A stretch of 64,000 nt of DNA from Schistosoma haematobium. Its lineage: Eukaryota > Platyhelminthes > Trematoda > Strigeidida > Schistosomatidae. A program made the translations under genes and the position numbers. The notes below the pieces were generated by a model. The model saw only the letters and a list, made by a program, of their open reading frames with translations. It was not told the DNA's origin and ran no database searches. Shown here one piece after another: positions 19,462 to 33,280 of the stretch. The stretch is from assembly GCF_000699445.3 (NCBI RefSeq), contig NC_067196.1:124001-188000 (forward strand). The letters run 5' to 3'. The number at the start of each line of letters is the position of its first letter. Position 1 is the stretch's first letter.

Positions 19462-22400
19462 TGGCGGCGCCTGTTTCTGGCCACTACCCGAGCCGTCTAT
19501 TTCACGTCAGGGATCGAATTTCGGGCTCAGATTTTTTGGTCGATACAGGAGCCGAAATCAGCATAGTCCCATTACACCTTTCTCAACGACGGCACTCGCA
19601 AAGTACTAAATTGTCTCTAGTCGCAGCTAATAACACAGTCATTAAAACTTATGGTGAACAATCACTTATCTTAGATCTTGGTCTCCGTAGACGTTTCACA
19701 TGGGTTTTCATCGTAGCTGAAATCAAACAACCCATTCTCGGGGCCGACTTTCTTGGTGCTTACAGCCTATTGGTAGACATGGGAAAAAAGAAACTTATTG
19801 ACAAGAACACAAGTTTGCAGGTCAGTGGCACTCCTACCTCGAATTACGAAATTCATGGCGTTCGAATGTTAAGACCTGACAACAAAATTTTCACTGATAT
19901 CCTGTCGAAGTACGAAAGCATAACCAGAACCGATTACCAAAACGAATGCTCCACACATCATGTCCAACACAATATCTCTACTACAGGACCACCCATTCGT
20001 GCCAGGGCGCGAAGACTCCCACCAAACAAGTTGCAGTTGGCTAAGAGAGAATTCGAACACATGATGCAGCTTGGGATAATCAGACAATCTAACAGTCCTT
20101 GGGCCTCGCCGTTGCATATGGTTCCCAAGAAAGATCAAGACTGGCGCCCATGTGGAGATTATCGCCGACTAAATAACCAGACTATCCCAGACAGGTATCC
20201 AATCCCTCATTTACATGATTTTTCTTTAAATTAACATGGAAAACAGATTTTTTCAAAGTTGGATCTAGTCCGAGCATACCATCAAATACCGATGGCACCT
20301 GAAGATATCGAAAAAACAGCTGTAATTACACCTTTCGGTTTGTTTGAATTCTTGAGGATGCCTTTCGGACTAAAAAACGCCGCTCAAACCTTTCAGAGAT
20401 TTATGGATGAAGTAACTAGAGGTTTGGAATTTGTATTTGTCTATATCGACGACGTTTTAATCGCTAGTTCTTCCACTGAAGAACATGTCCAGCATTTACA
20501 CACGCTTTTTGAACGTTTCAAAAGTTATGGTGTTGTAATCAACCCTTCGAAGTGCATATTTGGAGCCTCATCTCTGGAATTCCTAGGACACCATATTGAT
20601 TCCCAAGGAATTAAACCGCTTGAAGAAAAAGTCAAAGCCATCTCCAGCTACCCAGAACCAACCTCAGTAAAATCACTACGTCGTTTTCTGGGAACATGCA
20701 ATTTTTACCGTTGATTTCTACCAAATTGTGCCGATGTACTACAGCCATTGACAGATTTACTGAAAAACGATAAATCAGGTACCAAGTAAGAAAAAAACCA
20801 AATATTTAAGTTACCTTCTGATGCTAAAGTAGCATTCGAAAAAGCTAAATCCATGATCGCTAATGCTACCATGCTTCAACATCTAAATACTGACCCCACA
20901 ACACTGTTGATCCTATGCACAGATGCTTCACAAAAAGCCGTCGGGGCAGTATTACAACAGCGAGTAAACAACACGATTACCCCAATCGCCTTTTTCTCCA
21001 AGAGATTATCGCCAACACAAGGACGTTATAGCACTTTTGGACGTGAACTCTTAGCTATGTATTTAGCAGCAAAACATTTCAACTTTTTGTTACAGGGTTG
21101 CGATTTCATCATTATGACGGATCATAAACCCCTTTGCCATTCTTTTGGCACATCGTATGACAAACACTCTCCACGAGAAGCAAGACAATTGGATTACATT
21201 TCTCAATTTACAACAGACATCCAATATGTCAGAGGACATACCAATGTCGTTGCAGACGCTTTGTTACGAAAGGATGTAAATACCCTGGTACGTAAGCAAG
21301 ACATCGATCTGGAAACAATCGCAAAATTACAAGTAGACGACGCAGATATAAAAAGCTGCAAAGTGAAGTCTAACTTGAACCTTAAACCAGTACCTATACC
21401 TTTCTCAAATACATCTATCATTTGTGACGTTTCAACGGGTAACAATCGCCCTTTCGTCCCTCTAGCCTGTCGTCGACAGGTATTTCGCCAACTGCATGAC
21501 CTTTCTCATCCAGGAATCAGAGCCACAACCAGATTGATTACTGAGCGTTTTGTGTGGCCAAACATCAATTCATATGTAAAACGATGGACGCGAAGCTGCC
21601 CATAATGTCAACGCAGCAAGATTCAGAAGCACACGATCAGTCCCGTTGGCAAGTATCCCCTGCCAGAAAAACGTTTTCAACATATTCATCTAGACATAGT
21701 TGGTCCACTACCACCATCCAATGCCTTCACCCACATTCTCACTGCAGTGGACAGATTCACAAGATGGGCTATAGCCTGCCCTATAAAAGACACTTCCGCA
21801 GAAACGATAGCTGGCGTATTCCTTGAGCGTTGGATAGCAAATTACGGAGTACCTTCTATCGTCACTACAGACCGTGGTCCCCAGTTTCAGTCTATCTTAT
21901 TTCAGGAATTCACAAGACTTCTGGGCGTGAACCACATCAAAACAACAGCTTACCACCCAGCAGCTAATGGCATGGTTGAAAGATTTCATCGCCAACTAAA
22001 AAGCTCGCTGATGGCACAAGATGATACAACCAAATGGAGTGACGCATTACCACTTGTACCATAAAGGAAGACATTGGATGTACAGCCGCCGAGTTAGTCT
22101 ATGGTACAACTCTAACGTTACCTGGTCAACTAGTCAACTATGAACCTACAACGCCAGGAGAGGCTACTCACTTCGCAAGTCGCCTGTTACAAACGATGCA
22201 GAATATTAAAGCAATATCCCCTCGTGAACACAACAATCGAGTCCAACTTGATAAAAACCTTGAAACGTGCAAATTTGTCTTTGTCCGAGTAGATAAGGTT
22301 AAAAAACCATTGAAACAACCATATAAAAGTCCATATAAAGTAATTAAACGCACACAAAAATACTTCATCATCAACAGAGATGGCAACAAGCAGACTATTT

Positions 22401-22592
22401 CTATAGACAGAATAAAACCTGCTTTCTGTGAAGCTACTCAAGTCAAGGAAGACAACGCTGTTGATAATCAACCCCTCTCACCAGCGACTGAAAAACCAGT
22501 GGAGGATAAAAAACAATACAAAGCCTCCTTGTTTAACACGCTCCGGTAGACCTATAAACAAACCCAAGCGTTATGTCCATTTCGTCGATTAA
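19461..22592 (+). pseudogene. pol: Gypsy Pol (PR-RT-RNaseH-IN), multiply broken
   Basis: Protease: [15 protein letters not shown] near residue 26 of the first frame. RT begins in the same frame ([20 protein letters not shown]), is stopped at about 20232, then continues at 20259 with [36 protein letters not shown] and catalytic [10 protein letters not shown], and is stopped again at 20712 after GTCNFYR. RNase H follows in 20853-21605 (LCTDASQKAVGAVL, RELLAMYLA, MTDHKPL, RGHTNVVADAL). The integrase zinc-finger region (HDLSHPGIRATTRL) is cut by a stop between the last two Cys (CP*CQ). The integrase core is in the next frame: [40 protein letters not shown]. The C terminus ends near 22592 (TRSGRPINKPKRYV) in yet another frame. 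At least four lesions make it non-functional. Confidence 0.9.
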
Positions 22593-22632
22593 AGAAAAAA
22601 AAAGCAAAGCACACACCTATCTATGTCACACT

Positions 22633-23290
22633 ACAATGTTATGTATTCACTTCATACTTACATACCTACACAGATACACACACATATATACACATGCATA
22701 GATACATGTTTAAAGGGAATATATCCATTTAACTGTTGTTTCCAGGTATGTTTTAAATGTTCTTTCTGAATTTATCAACTTCTGATTGGTTAAAATGTTG
22801 ATTTTTATATTTTTAGTTTTTAGTTTCTAATTTGATAAAATTGTCTGATTGGATAATAATAAATAAATGTAGTCATAGATATGGTGTTTTATATAAACAG
22901 AGGAAAATATATACTCGAAAGTAGCGGATTTACGCCTGTTACTCCTTGTGGAGAAGCATAAGCTGTCAATCAGCATTCTTTATCCAAATCCATTCGCCGT
23001 TTAGTTTCACCAGTTAGGGCTTTAAGGTTAGTTAAAATGAACTGGAAAAGACTATAAACGACGAGTAATAAATAGATCACAATTGATAAATTAAGTCACA
23101 ACCTCATTTCACTCGTGGAAGAATGAATGTAGAGGTTCATTTCCGTTTTCACGCTTCAATGGAGCTTGAAGAAAAGTCTGTGTTTCAAAATAGATGAATT
23201 GTGTTTTATGTTCATCACAAAGTGACATTTGTACAGAACACATTTATCTACACTTTCATTCATCGCACAGTCATTCGTATAACTAGTCCT
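22633..23290 (+). repeat. R3 repeat, right flank of the gypsy element; empty site for the RTE
   Basis: The reverse complement equals 8987-9465 joined to 5590-5758 without the RTE. The junction CCTCATTTCACTCGTGGAAG (about 23104-23123) carries a single CATTTCAC where the other copy has the RTE between two GTGAAATGA repeats. The segment contains the RTE-end-like CTCCTTGTGGAG hairpin (22941-22952). Confidence 0.9.
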
Positions 23291-23317
23291 TTCAAATTAA
23301 GAAAGCGTTAACATTAT

Positions 23318-24335
23318 GCTGCTATTGCTTTGCCGATCCGCGCCTTCACATCTGCATCAGATCCACCCTGTTCATCAATGATACTGCCCAATATGTAAAG
23401 GTTTGTACATCTTCCGAATCTTCTCCGTCAATTGTGATGGGATTGGTGCATGCTGTGTTGTATAGGAGAACCTTGTTCCTCCCTTTGTGTATATTGAGAC
23501 CTATTGCTGCTGAGGTTGCTGCTACACTGGTCGTCTTCTCCTGCATTTGTTGTTACGTTTGGGACAGAAGAGCCAGATCATCCGCGAAGTCTAGATCGTC
23601 CAATTGCATCATAGATGTCCATTGTATTCCGTGCTTCCCTTCAGATGTTGACGTCTTCATGATCCAGTCGATCACCAAGAGAAAGAGAAAGGGTGAGAGT
23701 AAGCAACCCTGCCTAACACCGATCTTTATTTCGAACGACTTTGTCAACTGTCCTCCATGCACTATTTTGCAGTTTAATCCATCATATGAATTCTGTATAA
23801 TATTGACTATCTTCTGAGCCACGCCGTAGTGTCGAAGAAGCTTCCATAGTGTTGTTCTATCCACGCTATCAAATGCCTTTTCGTAGTCAATGAAGTTCAT
23901 GTAGAGCGATGAATTCCATTCAATTGATTGTTCCACAATGATCTGTAGAGTTGCGATTTGGTCTGTATATGATCTATCCTTACAGAATCCTGCCTGTTGG
24001 TCACGAAGTTGGGCGTCTACGGAGTCCTTCATTCTGTTTGACAATACCCTGTTGAAGACTTTTCCCGGTATTGAGAGAAGAGTGATGCCCCTGTAGTTAT
24101 CACAGTTGCTGAGATCGCCTTTCTTCGGTATTTTGATCAGGATTCCTTCTATTCAGTCTCCTGGTACTTGTTCCTCATTCCACATCTAATTGAAGGGAAT
24201 GTGGAGTATCGTTGCAGTTGCCGCTATTTCTGCTTTTAGTGCCTCTGCTGGAATGTTGTCTGGTCCTGCTGCTTTGCCGCACTTGATTTGTCTGATGGCC
24301 ATGCTTATCTCTTCAACTGTTGGTGATAAAGAAGC
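23318..24335 (-). mobile_element. RTE fragment, diverged subfamily
   Basis: Minus-strand RT: an internal 163-codon frame (23553-24044) has [50 protein letters not shown] and catalytic FADDLALLS, all intact. The segment before it is the region around [13 protein letters not shown] (24240-24290), and the one after is SVAATSAAIGLNIHKGRNKV (23440-23546). Stops and frameshifts separate them. Both the endonuclease end and the 3' tail are missing. Its substitutions relative to the 5759-8986 copy mark it as an older or distinct subfamily. Confidence 0.88.
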
Positions 24336-24982
24336 ATCATTTTCTGAAAATAATAATTACAGAATTCATGCCAGTAGTTCACAGAAGTGATCAGTGTTAA
24401 GACTATGCTTGTCTTTGATTTGAATACCGTTTCTGTAGGCGTTTTACTTTATTACGATATTAGGCTGTTATATGTAATTCGTGAGGTTAACTAAACTTGT
24501 ACGTTTTGAGCCAGACTACAAACACCAAACATCGTCTAACTCAATCAAAAATCTCTTCAATAACATCAACTCGAAACATGCATATTAAGTTGTTCAGACC
24601 AACGTAGCTGGCAGGCTATTTACCAATTCACCTTAGAGTGTTCATTCACGGAGGAATTTATCTGATTACTGTGGCGAAACTAACACAAATTTCAACACCA
24701 GATGATATTTCAAAATGTATTCGATCTCTCGTCAAATCTGATCGCCCTCACCCAACAACCGTATCCAACTTCAATCAACATTCAACACAAACATCCATCT
24801 GGTAAACAGTCGAGTACGTCTATCCGGAATATCGTGTTACGATGAGTTTCTCTGCCACAGTCGTTGAAACAAAACGATACACAGAATGTGATGTCTAGTT
24901 TTTCATGGAAATGATGATTGTTCATAGTTTCACATTCAATAAACATGAGAAGTATCAACTAGTCGAGTCTAAACTTTTCTAG

Positions 24983-25051
<69 letters not shown>

Positions 25052-26850
25052 GAGTTCCATCGATATACAAAATACGGTAGTGAAGACTAGAGAATTCTGT
25101 ATGATTATGATCAGTAATTAAAAATTAGATGGTAAATGTTCACAGAGTTTATTCACAGCTGATGCCAAATCTACTCAAAATTGATAGAGAACTTTATTCA
25201 TTTTTCTGTTGTGTGTTTGTCGGTGACTGTCAGTCATATGAATGAATCATTAGAGTGACACATTCCTTATTTCACTACACAATAGAAAACATCAGATAAA
25301 CTGATTATTTAGATAAAATATGATGACAGACAACCAAAATTATGATCAATAACATTTCTACAAACAACAAATGTGGTCAACAGACAGAAATCTGCATACG
25401 ACGCTCTCAGATAATGTACAGTATTATTTTCACTAGTGTTAACTTTAAGAAAAATATTTTTTTATGCCAAAACGCAAAGTAGATAAGAAGAACTAAAATA
25501 GATGGGCTGATTATATGGAATATTCAAACACATAATTGTGATTGAATTGACAAGGTACAGCACACAGTGTGAACGGTTTCACGATTACGAGAGTAGCACG
25601 TGTTGTGTTCACGTCAAACAAATACAGTTCATCGACAATAATATTTTCCTCATGGATAATTTTATCTTCTGCATCCATTCAAATACACTTTTGTGTTGTT
25701 AATCACATAATGGTCCCCAGTAAATTAGGGATTTGAAAGATGAGTGTCCACCTAACTAAAGTGGAGAAAACGAAATACAAACAAGTGAAACAACAAACAT
25801 TCAGTGATATACATTATGGAACTGAAATCACGCATAAATATTTCTCTCTGATTATCACTAATTAGCTATGTCAATTGACATAGGTTTGGAGAAATTCTCC
25901 AGGAATAATTATCGGCTTATATTCAGCTCATTATCAGTTTTGCATTTAGTGCATATTGGTTTTCCTCTTCAGGGAAGTGAAGGGATTTAATTAATCTGCA
26001 TACTCAGAACACACAAAACTGCCATGACCACGTGAGCCCATTCCACTACATTTCCCATGAGCTCCACTTCAATAAGTTTGAATGTATTTGGCAATTTTGT
26101 AAACTGCTCTATTTTATCACAGACTACAACTACAGCACTGCTTCTTTTTAGATTTCAGCAGAAATTAAGCAAAGTAATCTTGTCAATAGTTTGATGTGAT
26201 CTAATCTACGTCCACACAGATCTGTTAATTTCTTATGACTTTCTGTTTGTACCCAGTTATCTACATGTCAATACAGAAAAGTCTGGTATTCTGTCACAGT
26301 GATCTAACAAAACATTCTTACAGTCGTCATTATTATGTTGGTCAGACAGAATGAAAAGGACTACGTTTAGAAATTATATTTTCTTATTGAACTATGATGA
26401 AATCGTCTAACAGAATTTTTATTGAAATAAAATTAAAGTGTAAAAGTGTAAATGGTGAATTACGATCTAAATAGTTTGTGTTATTTTGATTTGAATCAAT
26501 CAAATAGAAGCAATACACCATTGACAGTCTATTTAGAGGTTTTTGCAGGCAACAAACTGCTTTTTCGTAAACACATGAGCACATATTTTGAATGACACTT
26601 TAGCCAATCGTGTATTACAAAGTATTGTTAATCACATTCAAGAGCAGTTTCATCAACAGGCGTCAGGAATATCAAACAACGGTGGATAAACTCCAGCTCA
26701 GGTTCCCAATAGATAGAACAATATTGAATAACGATCAGTTATTCCACCACCATGATTGGTCAATCCTGGACATATTATCTTATGAAATTTGACCTTCATG
26801 GTAACTTTGAATCATCGAATCAGAATAAAACAACCAAACACTCAATAAAT
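24336..26850. other. AT-rich intergenic DNA upstream of the CP391S-like gene
   Basis: No recognised exon or transposon. The only clear feature is an (ATT)n microsatellite at 24983-25051. A TATATATA run at about 26851-26858 lies some 45 bp before the first ATG of the next gene and could be its TATA element, but that is guesswork in AT-rich DNA. Confidence 0.4.
24983..25051. repeat. (ATT)n microsatellite
   Basis: About 23 ATT units. In reverse complement this is the (AAT)n tail type of the CR1 family, but no CR1 3' end (TTATTCAA / ATTATATTTTTGG) is next to it. Confidence 0.95.
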
Positions 26851-26902
26851 CTATATATACCAGACAATTTTTAGTGAAATTTCATTAACTGCTTTGAACA
26901 AG

Positions 26903-29900
26903 ATGATGAGGTGAGTGTTAGCTGAACACGCGAGGTAAATGACTGTATCGTACAAATTGAAATTTGATTCCATGAGATAACTTTATTTTATTCACTTGAA
27001 CCATTTCAGATTCAATTCTCCATATGATCTGTTCATACGAATTTCTATAATCTTGAACGCATTTTGCGAGTTCTGTAACTGTGCAGAAATCTGCAAACAC
27101 CCGGATTGGAAGAACTTTACAAAACTTATTTTTACGAATGCTTCATATCGATATGTAAGTGATCAATTAGATTCTAATAGACATATACAGTCTCATCATT
27201 ATCATTACTCACAAACCATTAATCTCAATCAGCCTCATCCATTTATGATTGACAGTCTTAATGACCCCGTGTGGAGTCACGTGAGTTGATTACATTTTTT
27301 AGTGGAGGTACTCTCTATTTATTTACACCTTTTAGTATATTAAACCAGAATTCCCGTTGAAATATTACGAAAGTCAAGTTATTAAATTTGATATTTTGTC
27401 TGATGGTAAGTTCATAATTTTCTGTGAATCAAAATTGTTATTGAGTTTTTTTTATCACAAATTAATCTCCTGAATCAAAGTTAATTCAATTTCTTCAGTG
27501 AATCAGTTGCATACTGCTTATGACATGCCGAACGTCTTCGGATACCTATTCTTCTTCAAACTGTCTATGATGTGACACCTTAAAGCTGATTAAATACAGT
27601 TCATGCAATTCATTTAAATATCTAGTTTAAATCGTTTTAATCTTCAGTTTATTTCGAAATCATTTATCCACTCAATGTGAAATTATCAATCAAATTGCAT
27701 GTTTTCATTAACAAAAATATAGGTGTTTTATCAATGCTGAAAAACGACGAGGTAATTGGAGAAATTTCATATTTTATACCAAAAGGATTGTTATCCCATT
27801 ATTTGAATGAGAGTGAGTTTCTTGAACTATTCAGTTGTAGTTTGTTTTATTTACCGTTCTCACATTCATTTTGCATATATGAAATATCATCGACCCGACA
27901 TTTCTCAATAAAGTAAGTGAATCAAACTAAATAAATGTACAGTGATAAGCGATGTTCTGAGTTAAGCCAGCTTGTACTCTTGAAGTCGACAATCTAGAAA
28001 ATCTTATTTGATGCCCTAAAACACTTTTCTAGCACTTACTTGATTCCTAAAAGTTTAATGTTTCTGAGTCACTGTCTATCGACTATCGTGTATTCAACTG
28101 TATCTCAATAATCATATATGATTATGATCTTCGAATCCAAACACTTTCTGAAACAGCGGACTACTGAACGAACGTGAACAGTCGGCTAGTGCAAGATTCT
28201 TTACTCAAACTAGAACACTTAGAATATCAAGTTTACATCCGTATATCTCGGTCAGCTATACGAATTGATGATTAACAAAATCTAGCGTCCAATAGATGTC
28301 AAATGACAATTACTCAGTCGAAAACGTTTGAGAAAAATTTACGGAAGTGTAACATTCTTCTCACTTAACGAGGGATTGAAACGTTCATCAAATCGTTGAA
28401 GTGAAAATAATCCTTGAACCTTCCTCATAAGCGATGATCGGGCATTTCACCACACCATTTCATATAAATGTCGGAATGAAGTTGATAACTTGTATGCAGA
28501 GGTAGTCCATGTTAAAACGTACATTTATTAAAACAGATGGATTTTCACTTTACACATATTTCATTATCTATTTTTATTTTCAATAATTCAGAGGGATTAA
28601 TCGCTGTCAAATTGTCTCTTGAAGGAAAAGATAAAGGTAAACATTATTCATGACAAGTGAAATTTGCACACTTACTTCTTTACTCTTTTTGATCACACAC
28701 TGTTTGTGCGATTCACTTCGCAGAAAATGGACATGTAAAATTTTGTTACTTTTCTAGAAAATGAGGGTTGAACTATATGTGAAATCCATTCACCGTTTGA
28801 TTGGGACTTGATGCACATTGCCTGTTTGAAAACCTGTTATATGTTTGTCACAAAACCATTCCTGTGCACATCATATTCATCTACACTTCCATTCAACGCA
28901 TAGTCATTCCTATATATCTATATATCCTTCCACATTGAGAAGTCGTAGAGATTACACATTAAAATCTATTCGTCTCTCATCTACAACAAACAAACACTGC
29001 GGTCAGAGTTAGTTGATTGATTTAAATATCTATATTTCAGGTAATCAATGAGATTCTCAAGCTGCATTTGTGAATGAACGCTCCACAACTTATTTCATAC
29101 GTACTTGGAGTCGATTGTTTCAAGGAAAATGATTGAAAATATTGCGTACGTGCGAATATCTTTGCAGTATTAGACCTTCAATGAATACGTAGTAATACAA
29201 TAGTAATACAGATTCAGAAATTAGGCATTTAATATTAGTTTGGAAGGATGCATGCTCGTTTCATTCACATGAAGTTGACTTCAAAGTTTAGAATGCGAAT
29301 CCAACTGAAGAAAGCATTTGACACAACTCAGTAATTATCCACTAAATTTGATCACTTTGTGAGTGTGCATGTACTTTGTTACACCTATCTTTCAAATTCT
29401 AAATATCGTTTGTCTTTCGATTGTAGAGGTTACAGCCAAGACAACTAATCTGATATATCCGAGTGGGAAGATATCTACCTATTATGAGAACGTAAGTTAC
29501 AAAATTGATTGTACATATAACTTTGTTTCAAGTCCTTGTGATCATTCTACTATTTCATAGCTATGAATACTTCCATAAGTATAAAGCTACACCGAACACA
29601 ATAGAAAAAGATTAAAATTTTGTGATGTGCCAACAAACTATTTGATTATGTAATTATTCCTTTATTGACACAACTCAATTTAGCACTTGTTAAAAAGTGA
29701 ACACATGGAAGTGAAGTGATATCAGTTGCAACAATGTGTTCATGCAAAATAGTACCAACCAGTGTATGTCAGATTAGTGTATGTAATGTGTCGCATTCTG
29801 TCAGACTGTATTTCATCTACAAATGGTGGGCTTTTCGGAACATTCATTGATGTATAATCTGAGCACAGCTTCCTTGAAGCTGTTCACAATCACAATTCAT

Positions 29901-32900
29901 TACAACTGACGTAGATTTTCATTTCACAGTGTGTTAACATATTTAATGATAGACTGATAAGTCATCGAACTTGGCTGAAGTTGACAACTAGCGTGATTAA
30001 GAATACCTATGTACACCAGATGGAACACACTTTCAAAAAAAATGAGAATGTCAGTATACGTAATGTAAGTGTGGTTAAGATAATTTGAACAAAGACCCAA
30101 TTGTTTAATGATCAATTTTTTTTATATAAGAGGTTGTATGCTGGCAAATCCACGTTCCATTTTTATTTCAGATTCTTTTGGAACTTAGCGAAAATAAGTC
30201 AGTGCTAGGAATCCGAGGGATCTTTCAATGTGAAACAGGTAAGAAACTTAGCAAAGAATGATGTTGACAGTTTAATGTACGGTGACGCATATAATCAATC
30301 ATCTGTTTGCTGCGGCTCATATAACTGGCAATCTGTGGTCAAGTACCTAGAGTGTATGACTGTTTTTATCGCAAATGTGTGGATGGGTAATTAGAGACGT
30401 TTTATACTTGTGAAGATCAATCAACGAGGCAGACATATATGAACGACGAAATTAGGCAGATAAAATATCGACTTTTTTTGAGCGATTACTCACTGTTCGA
30501 CCGCCACACTTGCCGTTCTCATTCATACAGTGTTTCATGATCTCATGTGAGAAAATGCATCAAATATTTGATCAAGTGATATTGTTGGTCGGTTGAAGTG
30601 CATTACTGAGTCAGTAAAAGATGATGTCATTTCTATATTGCTCGTTTGAATTTTCCCATCTGTCTCTTATTGATTCATGCGCTTTCTGTGATGATTGCTT
30701 CAATATTGTCTTTGGTCACAAGCATTGTAGGCAAAGATGAATGATGGTTAGCAGTGGACTCGATTGACTACATAAATATCGAACGGAAGATTAAGTTAAC
30801 AGAGCAGGAATAAAATAAATTTTCACGCTTCGTACGAGCCAGTGGGTGTTTGGACTGAATGGTTAAGTGAATATCCGTATGGCGTTTGAATTGAATGGTC
30901 CCGGGCTCTATTCCAAGAGTAAACATCAACGTCGAGATGTAGGAATATACAGCTGAGATTTTTTAAATAAGAAAGAACGCTAGTCATCATTCGTTTTTCA
31001 TTTGATGCTCCCATGTTGTTAATTTGTAAGCTGAAACGTGAAAAAATGTTTAAAGGGTTGAACTTGAATTTCGCAGTTGTTGCTCGAAAAAGAAATCTAA
31101 ATGTTATGTTTTTTCTCTTCATTTTGCCACACAAGGTAAGACAAAACATGAGATAGCTGTTAGTGGAGTATGAAGTCATCGGCAGTATGTTCAACCTTAT
31201 TTGTCATCACTTACTATTTTCACACTTGAATCCATCCTTTTTATTTCAACACGCTGAAAATTTCATTTGTAACTGCAGTCAGCTACTAAACGATATCCAA
31301 GCATCCGTCTCAAATGACGTTTCACTCACTATTAGTAGCTGTATTTTGATTCATTTTTAAATATTAACAATGATAAATAAATTCGCAAAACAATAGATGA
31401 GATTATATTAATCTCGAAAAAGATTAAGTGACAGTTATTTGATTGTGGATTGACCAGGCAGCTTCTGTTCTTCTATTTGGTACATGTGACATCGAACTTT
31501 TCTGGGGCATTGAAATCACAAGAATACTCCATGTAATTGCGATTAACATCAAAACGGTTGCCTACTTTCCAAAATCTCTGCTTTGTCATACATATTCGAT
31601 AAAATGAAGATGAAAAAATGTGACGCCTCCCAAATACAATTCATCATTGACAATCTCAGAATCAATGATGTATTTCACAGTGCGAAATGGATTTTTTTCT
31701 CACGAATATGAATACTAAGTAAATTAAAACAGATCTCAGTTCACCAAATGTAAGGCTGCCGTAATAAAATTTCCACCACTGTGAGTCATTCCATTATCCA
31801 ATGATCAAATTGCCGTCAATATTCATTGAATAAGATATCATCTTTATCATCGATGAATTTTCGTTGATCCAACTAGTCTGTTGCATAAACTGACAATGCA
31901 CAAACTAGAATTCTGCCACAATTCTTTGATATGTTTTATCATAGTAGAACAACTAAAATCTTTTCAGGAAAAATGACAATGATGATTTGAAAAAAATGTA
32001 TATCTTCATTTATTATTCGAGTGACTTACCATAAAAGGAATGAATATTCTGTCAAAGGACAGCACTGCTTTCATGAAAAGAAACTCTGCGTTGTTGAAAC
32101 ATGATATGCAGTAGGTTTTTCTGAATCCAGTAATAGCAGTGTGTGTACATCTCTGAATGTATACAGTCACTGAAATCTGTCAAGTTTGCCAGTCGGAATA
32201 CATTGTTCCGTTGTACTATTTAAACTTGGATTAATTTTAATTTGGTTATTTATTCTCTGAAGAAGTGACTTACACTAAGTCACGAAACGTCAGAAAATCT
32301 AATTTTCTACTCATTGGTATATTACAAATATATTATTTTTATTTACAATATCCAACCGAATGCTCAATTTATTCGAAAGTTCAAACTTGACGTTCAAACT
32401 TGATTCATTCAATCCAAACATTCCGTTGTGAAACATTTTTGAAATTGAATGTATACTGATTATTGCATTATGCATTGTGATAACAACTCTCCAGTGAATG
32501 AAATAGTCACTTAACACTGAAATCACTATCATGTCATTGAGTTATAGTTGCATGTATTGTGATTCTCTTTAGTTCTGTTTAAGAATTCGAATTATATAAT
32601 CACCTTATTACTTTTACAGCAATTTGTCCATTACACAATTCAAGTGAAGCATGTCTGAATGCAACAACATCGAATATAACATGTATTTGGTGTGAGAAAT
32701 GGAACACATGCATTGACAGTCATCATCAAGATCATCATTTTTTTAAAGTGAATGGTTGCCATTTTAAGGTATGTGCTTAATTAACTGATTGTCAAATAGG
32801 TAGTAGTTGTTCTGAATGATTGTTAAATGCACATTTTGTTACTGTTTGTTGAATTGCATTTTATCACCCTTATTGACAGTAATGCGTATTGAATTAATCA

Positions 32901-33280
32901 AAAACTACTTCATGTTTTGTAATGAATGCTACTGTTTTGTTTAATCAAAAAAGCCCGGATGTTAATGATTTCAATACATCGACACCCATCAATCACGAAT
33001 AAACAACATTGGGGATCCCTGAGGTTCAGGTTGGAGGAAACGTCAAGGAAACTACCAATGGAAATGATCAGTACTCGGTAAATATTTGATAGTTAGTAAT
33101 ATATGCTACTGCTTTGTTTTTCTATAGAATGCGACCACTGAAATAACTCAAGAAAGTAGACAGTACAAATCACTTTGGTACCTGTATATTGTTATTCCTT
33201 CAGTCGTCTTCTTCTTTGCTGTTTGCATCATTTGCGTTATTTGGAGATGGTTGCATAAAGGAAGGAGAAGTAGTGAATGA
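26903..33280 (+). CDS. Egg protein CP391S-like type I membrane protein, nine exons
   Basis: Exons: 26903-26910, 27010-27280, 27336-27405, 27648-27812, 28592-28636, 29427-29491, 30172-30238, 32620-32768, 33128-33280 (TGA). All have GT/AG borders and the phases join without a stop, giving 993 nt, 330 residues. Exon 1 supplies only Met-Met and two bases. A signal peptide follows (hydrophobic IRISIILNAFCEFCNC, residues ~12-27). The middle (28-230) has no motif I can name. Residues ~233-279 form a Cys-rich PSI-like module (CPLH...EACLNATTSNITCIWCEK..CID..NGC) with N-glycosylation sequons. Residues ~298-319 are one transmembrane helix (YLYIVIPSVVFFFAVCIICV), followed by a short basic tail (RWLHKGRRSSE). 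The PSI/TM end recalls the schistosome CP391S-like egg-protein family, recognised from memory, so the name is less sure than the gene model. AATAAA at ~33452 is a plausible poly(A) signal. Extra exons in the 2.4-kb intron 7 cannot be excluded. Confidence 0.72.
28770..28940 (+). repeat. Degenerate R3-like sequence in intron 5
   Basis: CCATTCACCGTTTGATTGGG, 'TATGTTTGTCACAAAACCAT', 'CATCTACACTTCCATTCAAC' and 'GCATAGTCATTCCTATAT' follow the order of the 22975-23285 R3 blocks, but with many differences and internal loss. Confidence 0.5.
32235..32335 (+). ncRNA. Penelope-type hammerhead-like motif within a dispersed repeat
   Basis: CTGAAGA at 32257-32263, then a 7-bp hairpin GTGACTT/AAGTCAC (loop ACACT), GAAA at 32284-32287 and CGTC. 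The order is that of the hammerhead core with a GAAACGTC end, as described for Penelope-like elements. One extra A lies between CTGAAGA and the stem. It sits in intron 7 of the CP391S-like gene; a second copy is at 59745-59870 on the other strand. Self-cleavage is not shown. Confidence 0.45.

Noticed and set aside
27813..27916. Longer version of exon 4 of the CP391S-like gene ending at the GTAAGT at 27913
   Set aside because: Its phase does not fit any stop-free reading of the next exon at 28592, whereas the GTGAGT donor at 27813 does.
30823..31194. 123-codon minus-strand frame within intron 7 of the CP391S-like gene
   Set aside because: No splice consensus at either end, no recognised motif, and no similarity to the other coding sequence in the window.
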